DNA of 64,000 nucleotides, taken from the NCBI GenBank assembly GCA_030522415.1, contig CM060121.1, positions 6,502,476-6,566,475 on the forward strand, given 5' to 3'. Positions 48,881-60,700 of the stretch are shown here, piece by piece. This stretch comes from Channallabes apus (Eukaryota; Chordata; Actinopteri; Siluriformes; Clariidae). The notes beneath the pieces are model-generated. The model ran no database searches. It worked only from the letters and a program-made list of their open reading frames with translations, and was not told the origin of the DNA. A program made the position numbers and the translations under genes. The stretch's first letter is position 1; each line of letters begins with the position of its first letter.

Positions 48881-49488
48881 TACGCTTTGGAAAAATTTTT
48901 GTATTCTCCTGTTGATTGTTACCAGTAGTTCGATGGTGTAGTTATATTTATAGTAGTTATAGTTATACTTTAGGAATTTTGTACTGAGTTGTGTAATATG
49001 TCATATACTGTAAACATACATTGAGGAAATAATTTTTTTCAGTGGCATACAATTTGATTGAGATGATCAAATGCTCTTTGTGTGCTGGTAAGCAACTGGG
49101 TTTATGATGCCATTAAAGCAATTTCCACGCTGGTGATTCATTTTAATAATAAAGGAAATTGACTTTAATTGTCCTAAGTAACACGTGATCATATCTGGCA
49201 AAGGCATAGCATTTTCTAAATACTCTATTTGCAATTCTATTGTACATATTCAGTGGATTTGTGAAAATCAAATGCTCTCATAAGCACATAACACTTTCAT
49301 TTATTTAAATCCATTTTTTGTGCTTGTCTTTGTGGGACATGCTATAGAGAGACATGCTATCCTGCCTAGTCACATATTGAAAGCTTCTAGGCCTTTAGTG
49401 GCTCTTGAGTGGCAACACGTACCTTGGTTGTGACAGTCAGTGAGAACAATATCCTGTTTGCTTCACTTTGGAACAAAGTTTTGTCAAG

Positions 49489-50494
49489 GAATATGGCAAT
49501 GTGCTGCATTTAGAAAGATTGAGACAGAGTGTGTTCTACATGCTTGTTTCTTTCATTTTGTTTGCACGCACAGTAGGTTGCTTATACTGTATGTGTCATA
49601 ATTTCACCTTATGTGATTAATCAATTAATTTGAGTAAAATTGTTTATAGACTTCCTACATTAAAGAACTTGCTTACAAAAATCTATATCGGTAAATTGAA
49701 GGTAATTCTAAACAAAAATTTATTTTTAAATATTTTTTGTTAGTAATACATAGCTATATACAGGTACCTATAGATATCAACAGGTAAGGACTAAATGTAG
49801 TTACCAGAGGTACTGAATTTTAGATACAACCACTTGTGCACTCCCAGTTACAGTTACACTGCCTTTAATAACATTTTGTCATGTTACAACCACAAACGTA
49901 AATGTATTTTATTGGGATTTTATGTGATAGACCAAAATAAAGTGGCATATACAGTACTGTAGTTGTAAAGTGAAAGGATTTTTTTTTACAAATTAAAATC
50001 TGAAAAGTTTGATGTGCATTTGTATTCAGCCCTCAATTGCCTTCAGAAGTCACCAAATTAGTAAATAGTCCACTTGTATGGAATTTAATCTCCATATAAA
50101 TATAGATGTTCTGTGAAGCACTCAGTGGTTTGTTAGAGAACATTAGTGAACTAGCAGCAAGACAAGGAACACACCAGACAGGTCAGGGATAAAGTCGTGA
50201 AGAAGTTTAAAGCAGGGTTCGATTATAAAATAAAACTGCAAAAGACATGGCTGTCCACCTAAACTAACAAGCCTGGCAGAACATGGTGAACATTAATAAG
50301 AGAAGCAGCCAAGAGGCCCATGGTAAGTCTGGAGGAGATGCAGAGATTATTAGTCATAGACTCCACAAATCTGACCTTTATGGAAGAGTGACAAGAAGAA
50401 AACCATTATTGAAAGAAATCCATATGATGTTTTGTTTGCAGTTTCGCATTGCTTGTTGCGAACTGCAAACAGGACTTTTTTACAGCAAGTTCAA
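49489..50494. repeat. Duplicated block B (about 1 kb), empty of the Tc1 insertion
   Basis: Direct repeat of block A about 6 kb away, including the same old Tc1-like relic (49862 onward). It carries an uninterrupted TA at 49798-49799 where copy 2 sits in A, and extra CTGTA-type insertions at 49585-49591 and 49950-49961. Confidence 0.9.
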
Positions 50495-50579
50495 GCTGAC
50501 TTTTTACATTTTATTGCAACATAATGTTGCTGAGCCTGGACCTGACCAACTGAAGTGACTGGTTTCAATCATTTCACGT

Positions 50580-51090
50580 GACTGACTAAAGAGACTTGTC
50601 CAGTGGCCACAATGCATGATGCGTGCAGTACTTCATGCATTTCCCTTTTTTCCCTGCCACACCCATTGCTTTGGAATAGGCTCGATCTGGAGTCATCAGA
50701 CCACATGACCTTTGTTCATTGCTCCAAAGTTCAATCTAATGTATAGGCTCCTTATTACACGTACTGTAGGCCTTTTTTTTTAATCAGTCTCACTAGCAAG
50801 CGTTTATTTATTTATTTATTTAAAAGCTGTTTAATCTCAGTCCTGTCCGTTCTTGTCATGTATTGCTTGTAGAAATACTCTTAATGTCAATTTCACCTAG
50901 TGTTTAAGTAATCTCAGATCACCGTCATTCATGATGTTCTCATGACCGCATTTCTTCTGTTGACAGTTCAGCACTATCCTTCCAGGATTGAATAATTAGT
51001 TGGACAGTTCTTAACCTGATCCAACAATCTCCTTAGTTGTTTTCTTTGCTTGATCCAGATCAATAATTTGACCCTTTTGAATAAATATTT
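50580..51090 (-). pseudogene. Tc1-like transposase relic
   Basis: The - strand reads KVMWSDDSR at about 50690-50720, the first catalytic Asp motif of Tc1 transposases, with decayed transposase-like sequence on either side. No intact frame and no clear termini. Confidence 0.5.
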
Positions 51091-51389
51091 TTTTGGCCAG
51101 GAAACTTTCCTTTCTTAAAAGCTTACTTTCTTTTTAAGTCTTAAGTTGTTATGCAATATAATTAAATATATTTATATTATTTTTAAAATATATTTATATT
51201 TCATTATATTTAATTTATCATAATTTACATAAACACATGTGACTGAATGCACTTCAGAAGTCACAATTGCCTTTAAAAAAATTAATTATGGTCATGTGCT
51301 TTTATAAGCTAATTATTCTGTACCTTTTTAAGTACTTAGTCCGATGCTGGTTCAGGAAATGCACAGACAGTGTTTTCATACTTAAATAG

Positions 51390-51862
51390 TTTATTTCATT
51401 ATAAATCACATCAAATGAAATCATTTGAATCCATTCACAGTGCAAACTCTCTACATTCAGAATAAAACTTCAGTAGTGTTAATGGTGTCTTCATTATGAA
51501 CAGTAAATGTGGTAAAGATATGTGTCCTTACATGTGGTAGGACTGAAAATAAATGTATGCAGATATTTGCACTTTGTGCATTCACATGAGCAGATCAAAT
51601 GCTTTATTTAAATAAAAAAAAAACATTAAATGAGCAGCATATTTGGGGGAAAAATTCATAAATAATAAAAAAAAAAACACTGATATGAAAGAAAATATAT
51701 GTACTGTACATATATTTCCTTGTTATTAGTCTATATACTGAATTGCCTGAAGTGTCACAAATTGTACAATACACAATGTATTAGCATGTTTAGTGATGGA
51801 AAAGAACCACCAGTAAGCTCACCAGATATTATTCTAAGCGCAGCAATAACAATGCCATGGTA

Positions 51863-51903
<41 letters not shown>

Positions 51904-52446
51904 CTGGTGTGAGTGTTATCAGGTACAGCAGCAGTGCTGTGGTCATAAGCTGACAAAGATAAAGAGTTCACACACACTGTGCATGGAAAAAGATAAATTA
52001 TGGTCTCTAACTGTACACCTACAAGTATAACACTGCGGCTGTATCTTATACACTCATATAACACCACACACACCACACACACCACACAGCAAACAGGCTC
52101 CACTCAGTCATTGTAGGAATACAAAGTGATCTATGTGTGTGTGTGTAATCAACAGGCAACTCAGGGTAGTAATAATTATAAATATGATTTTTTTTCTGAA
52201 TAGATCCTGAACAATACTGTAGCAGAGATCCATTCCCAGCATTAAACGATTTGAGCGATAAATATGAAAATAATACAAAAATAATTAAAATGAGAACAAT
52301 TTTACATTCAGTGTCAATGACCTCGGATACACTTTTTAATTCGCTCACACACTCACACTTCTATATGTTCTATATGTTTCACACTTTCAGTCACACTCTC
52401 GCTCTCTCTCTCACTCTCTCTCTCACTCGCTCTTCCACTCTGTCTG
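51390..52446 (-). other. Probable f8 3' UTR
   Basis: Non-coding sequence after the f8 stop with a (CA)n run at about 51868-51902. AATAAA signals on the - strand lie at 51603-51608 and 51390-51395, so the UTR is plausibly 0.85-1.05 kb. The actual end is not determined. Confidence 0.3.
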
Positions 52447-52602
52447 TTAGAGTCTCTGTTGCGTATCACATCCCAGGAACTCCACCCTCAGTGCAATGTC
52501 ATTATCCCAGCCTTTTGGATGAATGCGGATAAATCGGGTGAACAGCGGAGGCTCGAACATGTTCAGCTTCTCCTCATTGTACTCGCTGTTCCCATCAAAG
52601 AT
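52447..52602 (-). CDS. f8: f8 exon 26 equivalent (C2 end and stop)
   Basis: Encodes [40 protein letters not shown] and [11 protein letters not shown], then TAA at 52447-52449. The final Cys closes the C2 disulphide. Confidence 0.95.
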   Translation of the reverse strand: MFDGNSEYNEEKLNMFEPPLFTRFIRIHPKGWDNDIALRVEFLGCDTQQRL

Positions 52603-54551
52603 CTGAACAAAGACATATGTACAGTATATATTATTAAAGGTACACAATATAATCCAGTGATGTTCTTGGACTCAGAATTCGTTTCATTTATAATTCAAGA
52701 TATGTAAAGTATATCATTTTTAAACCTGGAAAAATTATTATTAAATGGATATGGATATGGATCAAAACTCTCATTTGGATTCAAAGTGTCAAATACAAGA
52801 ATTCAAATATAGCTTGCTTATAATAATCCTATATGCACATATCATTACCATAAAGTACCTGAAACTTCGGGAAACTTAAACCCATTTAGATAGTGTACAC
52901 GGGGTGTTCAAGTCAAAATGGGATTTTTTTTATATACTTCAGAATACACTTTGCGGAGAGTAAAAGCTTTATTTCTTTATCTACTCTCCTGGTACACTAA
53001 TGCACTTATCCCAGTGTTTCACTGGTGCTTGGATACCATTAAGGTAGAAAGATTTCTCAGTACGCTGGAACCAAGATCGGCCTCCCTGCTTCACGTCCGA
53101 TACCCTGGCCTCCCGGGAACTCCTTCATTGCTCAAACGTGTGGAAACGGCTTGGAGCGAGGTCAGGACTTTGCAGGAGAACACAAGTCCCGGTTTGACAT
53201 GAACGCCCATTGTATCCAGTTCTCAACAATTGAATGATGATTTTCAAAAGTTTTTACAACTTTTAGGCTCAAAGCAATATTTAATTCTGTAGTAACACAA
53301 AATCTGCCATCCACAATCTTTATTCCAAATAAATAAATACATTTAAATATCATAAGGCATGGGAGATTAGAAGTGTCCACTTTGACTCAGAATTTGAACA
53401 TCCTGCTGAAATCAATAAAAGTGTTGCAGGAACTGGTCAGATTTCTCTTTCAGGAGGGTGTGATCAGGGTCACTGTTTTTTGGTCAGACAAATAAAAAAA
53501 TGATTTCCTGTAGGAAAAAGATTAGTCATGTGTCAAGTGCCTGCGAGAATTCCTTCAGGAGGGAACAAGAGTGTACAAGTACAAGGTCATGCAAGGTCAC
53601 CTATAAACTTGATTTTTATTAGAGAATTCTCACATACCTTCTCCCGCTGCGTTCCCGGGTCGGTGACCTTGGCCCAGCTGAGGCCGTCATCACTAACAGA
53701 GATGGTGAACTCGGTCACCATCATGCTCGTGAACATGGATTTGGCTCCCTGTGTGACGATACCAGTGACTCTCTTCACCATATTAAAGTCCACTTGCAGC
53801 CACTCGTAAGGGTTATTAGACTACAAAAAAAAAAAAGAATTAAAAAAAAAATTATTTCTATTCATTCGTCAGCTAAGGATTAAAAACTGTGACATCCTTT
53901 TTTTAAAATTAATAGTTTTTTTGTATTCTTCAGCAAATGGCCTTTTGGTCAGGTTTATGAGAGCATGTATTTATTGAGTATTAACTATGGGTGTCTGTTG
54001 CTTACAGAAGGAAGTGGTGAAAGTAATGAGTCATGTTCAAAGAGCGAGACAATGGGTTGCACGTTTCACGCCAAAACAGACAGCGAGAGGAAATTTACAA
54101 CAATACTGTTTAAATGAGCTTCTGCCAAACTACTGATTACTTCATTCGCAGTTGATACTCGGCCAACATTTTTGCTAGAGTATATTTTGCTTAATTCTGA
54201 TCAACAATATAATGTTTTTGGGAGGAATTATTATAAACAAATTATATTGGAAATATTTTACTAATAAATGTATTAGTTAATAAAATTAGTCAAGCAGAAA
54301 TTAGTTGCTTGAGACTTCTAAACAGTACTGTATTTCCAGGTGAAATGGATTTCGGGAGGTAGAGTACCTTAGGTCTCCATGCGTTGGCGCTGCCCTCTTG
54401 GTTGAGTCGGGCGAGCTCTGGGGTCCAGGAGTTTCTCCAGCTTTGTCGGAAGGTTGAAGTCGTAATCTGATTTTTGGAAATCAGGTTTTTCTGCATTCCT
54501 AATGGCAGTGAGCAACCTGAAACATGACCACATGCAGTTAGAGTCCTAAAC

Positions 54552-54615
<64 letters not shown>

Positions 54616-54717
54616 TTCATTCATTCTATTAGGGTCGCGGGGACCTGGAGCCTATCCCAGGAGACTCTGGGCACAAGGCAGGGTACACCCTGGACAGCAT
54701 GCCAATCCATCGCAAAG

Positions 54718-54774
<57 letters not shown>

Positions 54775-57700
54775 TGGTCAATTTTTTGGGAACGCCAATT
54801 ATCCTAATCTGCATGTCTTTGGACTGTGGGAGGAAACCGGAGTACCCGGAGGAAACCCACCAAGCACGGGGAGAACATGCAAATGTAATACAAGTCAGCA
54901 CGGCCTAATCCAGGTTGAATAGTGGCCTGATTCAGATCGTGCCTTTTCAGTTGCAGCCCCTGAACTCTGGGATGAGCCGCTCCTGTTCACTTCCTTTGGC
55001 ACTTTATACAGTGTAAGGTACTGTACTATACTCTTTTCCCTGTTTTTATTCATTTTTATTTATTATTAATAGTTATTTATTTTTTTATTTTTTTATTTGC
55101 TTATTTTTCTGTTTCTTCTGTCTTCAGCTATTTTAAAATTGTTCAAATGTGTTGTGTTAAATGTGCTTAAAAAATAAATTTTGCTTCTTACAAATGGGTC
55201 TATGATGTAAAATTCAGATAAATGTGTTTACACTTTTTGTAAAACAGCACTTCTTGTTTATTTATTTATTTATTTATTTATTCATTTATATTTATGTAAT
55301 TATTACACTTGATTATGTATGCATTTATACTCACTGTTGAGGTCACAGCCCAGCAGTTCAAACCTCAAAGTCGGCCTGATGACGTAGGTGACTGGATGAA
55401 TGCGAATGTAGCGGCCAATGATTGGAGGTGAGAAGTGGTTCTCCTTTGTCTTGGAGCCATCCAGATTTCCATTAAATTTCTAGTAAAAATCAAAACAAAA
55501 CATATAAATTGCACATTTTTCTAATTCAAAGGTCTGCCTAGAATTGTATTATATATAAATCATGATAGCAAATTCATGTATGTGTGGGAGAAAAGCCTGG
55601 TGGCAGGGTTTGCTGTTGGGAATTGGTTTGTTGAGGTCATATTAAGTCTAGAATTTCTTATGTTTAAGGTTAAGGTGAGGATTTGGGGTGAACCTAGAAG
55701 ACAAAAGTGAGCCATGTGTGCCGGCCGGGAGTTTAGATTTGACTGGCTGAAGTTTGTGAAGGCGGTCTGGTGGCTTAGTGGTTAGCACTGTCACCCTGCA
55801 CCGATTCCTGCCTCAGGTCTGTGTGCAGGGGATTTGCATGTTCTCCCACGTGCTTGGTGGGTTTCCTCCAGGTTCTCCGGTTTCCTCCCACATTTTACAG
55901 ACTATTTCCTTAAGCTAATTGGCGTTCCCAAATTGCCCATAATGTGTGAATGAGTATGCGAGTACGTATGTATGTTTGCCCTGCGATGGATTGGCACCCG
56001 ATCCAGGATGCACCCCGCCCCATGCCCTAAGTCTTCTGGGATAGGCTCTAGGACCTCCGCAACCCTGTATACAGGATGAGGCAGTATAGACATTGAGTAA
56101 GTGAATGTTGGTAATGTAAAATTGTTAGTGCTGATAGTATGCTAACTGAGGATTCTGTAGATGTTGGAAAAGGAATCCATTCTGTAAAAGCCAAATGTAG
56201 GGGCTAGGGGTGGAGGGAAGGTCTTGGAGTCAACTGGTTCTGTGGATTGTTATGTTGTGTCAAGAGTATAATTTATAATAAGTGTATATTTGTTCATGTT
56301 AGTTGTTGAAATGAGAAGTGTTAAGGCTTGTACTTTGGTTTTGATACTAACATAGACAGACTCGCTACTGTTTCCTTTGTACATCTTCCATGTTTTCTGG
56401 TCCATGCTGTAGCTGATGGTGAAGATCACCGTGAACATGTCTTTCAGACCGAATGTAGTTTTCGCTCCCTGTGTCTGGATCCCGTGGAGGACCATGGCCC
56501 GTAACAAATCCACCTAAAGGATTCACAAAACTATTCATTCTGGAGAAGCTCTATGCAAACAGGTTTCTACTGTATGTCATTCATTTTGGCCCAACTGTTC
56601 ATTTTGTATGTTTATATACAGTATATATACACTATAAACACTGTCTCCATGAAAAATGTTTTGTAAATGTAACTGATATATTTGGGAAATGAAAATACAT
56701 GAAATAAAAAGCATAAAAACCTTATAATATTTGTTATGGCTTTGATCATGCAGATTATTATACCTGTATCCAGGGCTTCTCACTGTTGCCAATCCAAGCA
56801 TTAACCGAGCCGGATAAGTGCAGTCGGGCTAAACCTGCCTCCCACTTTTCTGTCAGACAAGAAAAAGTGTCCGAAAATATTATAGAGAGGTTTATTCTAA
56901 AAATGTAAATATTTCTGATGTACACTTTTATTTAAAATATATTATGTAGGTTTCAAATGTCTATTAATCACAAATATCTATTTTACCATTGATCAAAATA
57001 AAATGATAATTTATTGTATTTTTATAAGTATTAATTTACCATAATGATCGGATTCAGTGAGCTGCTCATCAGCTATCCATCTTGACTGCATCCCCAACGG
57101 CTGAATACATTCTGCAAAACCAGATCAGGTCAAATGACATTTTTAGGCTTTTAGAGTTCTTTACACACAGGAATGAATAACTAAGCTGTTATTCATCATC
57201 AACAATAGTAATTTCATATAACCAGTGGGGGAAAACCATGTACAAACTTTTCCACCAATGGTTTATCCATACGTGTTTAAGTCCAGAAAGCACATTTCGT
57301 AAATATAAATGGTATATGGACAAAAATGCAATTAAGTGAATATGTTACATGTGTATTGCATTATAGCTGTTTCTTACCTGGGTTATAAACTAAAAGTTTA
57401 GCTCTCATGCCGGAGAGTTGGTGGTCTCCAATGGTGCACTCCACCCGCCAGGTGCCCACCACCCCTGGTCTCATTTCAATGGTTCCAAACATTCCTGCAA
57501 TGAGAAAGGAGGACGAGAAGAAAGGCTGAACATCAGTCATTTTTAATAAATGATTTTTTAAAAATGATTTTCACCCTTACGTATCATAAGTAAACAAAGA
57601 AATTAATTAATGCTTGTTTTATATCAAAGCATTGTTGAATTCTCAAGTTTCATTGATCGGAACATCAATAAAGATAATGTAGTCAATGATCAGGCCTTTT

Positions 57701-60700
57701 TTTTTATTTTATTTTTTTTACAGTTTTTGTACATTTAGACAAAAAAAATATTAACAGTTAATAATCCATTTGTATACACATATTTACTAAACAATGTGTG
57801 TGTATGTGTGTGTCATTGTCACGTGCAGTTCCTGTTGCCATTTAAGTCACAAAAACATCTAAAATTGCAACACACTCACTCCCTTTTGCTTTATTCTGTT
57901 CTACTGTCACATAGAAGAATAAATGATTAACAAAGTTAATAAAGCATTATTTTCCCTCAAATTAAAATCTTGTGTGTTTACCCGGATAAAGGTTGTAGAT
58001 GCCCAGGCGGTGTTCCTGATCTTTCCCGTTGCTAAACGGTATTCCATGGAAGTGGACAGCATGAAACTCTCCACCGCTGCCAACGTTTAGAAGGTGCCAG
58101 CGAGATACCCGGTGCTGCGCCACCACCAGGCCAGGTAGTGTATCTGCGACGTGTCCATTGATTGCTACATCAAAGCAAGAAACATAAAAAGAAAACTAAT
58201 GAGGCTGCTTCATAAATGTGGTAATATGGATGAGCACTAATTTTCTGGATTCTGTAGATTGACTGCATATGAAATTTCCTTTTCATTCCACGTACAGTTG
58301 CTGAGGATGCACTAAGCAAAGACATGTACTGTAAATGGAATTTGAAACTTGTACCAGCAAATTTATTGTTGGTCTCGAACCAGGGATCGTCTACTTTGGT
58401 CTGGCACGGTGATGTACAGAACTTCTTCACGTTGCAATCCAGATACCAGCTCTTATTCTCGTCAAAAACAGTAAACAGGAGGAATAGATCTTGCACTCCA
58501 GGTTGCAGGAGGGCACGTGACTGAAGTGTCCCAGGACGACAGATCAGCAAGGGACCGATCAGACCAGAGTTGATGTCCTTTTCCTACGACACACACAGAC
58601 ACACATATGTACAGTACTATAAGCACATCATGCATGTAATTCTGCTTTTAAATAAAGAAATAAAGCAAATGATCCCAAATTCCTAAACAATAATAGAAGC
58701 GATATTGCATACCATATTAACAGTAGAGTAATAAGCCCCGGCCTTGCAGTCAAAGTCTTTGGATGATGGTCCTTGTCTTTTAGTAATTCTCCAATTGTAG
58801 ACCCTCTCCCCCCCAGAAGGCACAGGGTCACCAGGTCCCTCGTCCTCCTGTAGTTTCACTCCCTGTGGTGCAGAGCTCACCATGGTTCTGTCATACACAC
58901 CATGTAGATGAAGGGAGTACGGTCTGGAGGCGGTGTTCCTGAAAACGACCTGAAACAGATGACAATCTCAGCACTCTAAGAAAATATCTGCAACTCAATT
59001 TAACATTTGGAGATTTAAAGAGAATAATGCTATAGTCATGAGGAAATGTGCAAATCAGATATTTCCTTATTGAGAAGCATTTCTGATGTAGGATCACACT
59101 TACAGTAAGAACGTCATTGACCTCCACCTTAAGCACAGGACCCATAATCCCAAGGTGCTCATCAAGCTCTCCACGTTTTACAGGATTCTTGAATTCTCTG
59201 TCATGATACGCTCGGTACACAACTTTCTTGTAGGCTGGAAAATACTTCCTGAATCCCCTTTTCGTCTCCCTGCGTAGACAAATGACACTTTCAAATTCAG
59301 ATCTACAATACAGGTCTTGCATACCTTCAGTTAAAAGACATTGTTAAGATGCATAGAGCTGAGTTAGCCAGGGTTTTTCATCCATAAAGGCAAGTATTTG
59401 TGTACAAAGGTGGTGATTAATAACACCCATCGCTAACACTTATTCATTCATCCTCTATACTGCTTATTCTATATTGCGGCGCCCATCAGGCACCATACGC
59501 TATGCCAATTAACCCACCCACCAAGGGGAGACGTGCAAACGCCATGCAACTGACCAGTGGCAGGAATCGAACCCTCGACCCTATAGATGCAAGGCCATAG
59601 TTCCAACCCCTACAGCACAGAGCCGCCTACTGGACATTTGTACTCAAGTAAAGTCTTTGAAGTGCAAACTATGGTGTGATCACAAAAAACAGGTTTCCAG
59701 TTGAGATAACAATTACTGTACTGTAGTTAGGACACCACTTCACAGTATGGTTCAGCATCAATTAGATTTATACTCTACCTGGTACTGATGAGTTGGGAAG
59801 GTTTTTCAATTCCATAGTCCCACATGATTTCCTCAGCTGCGATGTAATAGCTACGGAACTTGGATTCACTGGACCTGATATCAATCTCGTCAGAGGACTC
59901 GTAACTTGGAATGGTTTTGTTCTCATCATCTTCGTAATCGTCATATTCCAAAGGCGGAAGGTTTTTGGAGTGGGTCTCATTCTGGGAGGAGTCTGGCGGA
60001 AAATACTGAGAGCTCAGATCCAGATGTTGATCCAGATGTTGATCTATGTGGGGAGAGTTATGAGCATCTAGGCTTTCAAACTGCTTGTCCAGATCTAGAA
60101 CTTCATCTTTTAGGACATCATTGTCACTGACTGCATCATTTGTTTGTGTGACCCTGTCTATATCCTTTTCCGAAGCCTGTCTTCGAGGCCTCTCTGTCAA
60201 GTTAATCTTCGGGCCCAAATCAGAGGTCATATTCAGCCCTGATTTATGAATAAATTTCTTAAAGAGGTCAACAGATGGACTCTTGTCTAGATTTGATATT
60301 TCAGGTTTTTCTTGTTCCTGGTATCTCTGTGTATCATTGACTTCTACCTTAACCATTTCATCTGCGTTTGTTCCTTTGTGACTCAAAGATTCAGTGTGAT
60401 TTCTCTGGGAATGAGAGGAAGGATGGTCACTCTTTGCTTCGGTGTCATTCTCTACAAACGCAAGCCTCTTTTGGCGTTTTGATTGACCCATCTCCATGTT
60501 GAGTTGATCCAGAATATCCTGCGGAATTCCTCCCTGGGAGAGAACATCCAGATCCTCAGCTTTATCTACAGGGACAAGTTTTTTTCTGCAAACCAGGGTG
60601 GTCTTCTCGCCTAGTTTTTCCAGAGGGCCACTGATGGAGTTTTGCTCCTCTGTTTGACTTGTGTTGCTTGACACTTTCTGGCAAACCTGGATAGCCATAG

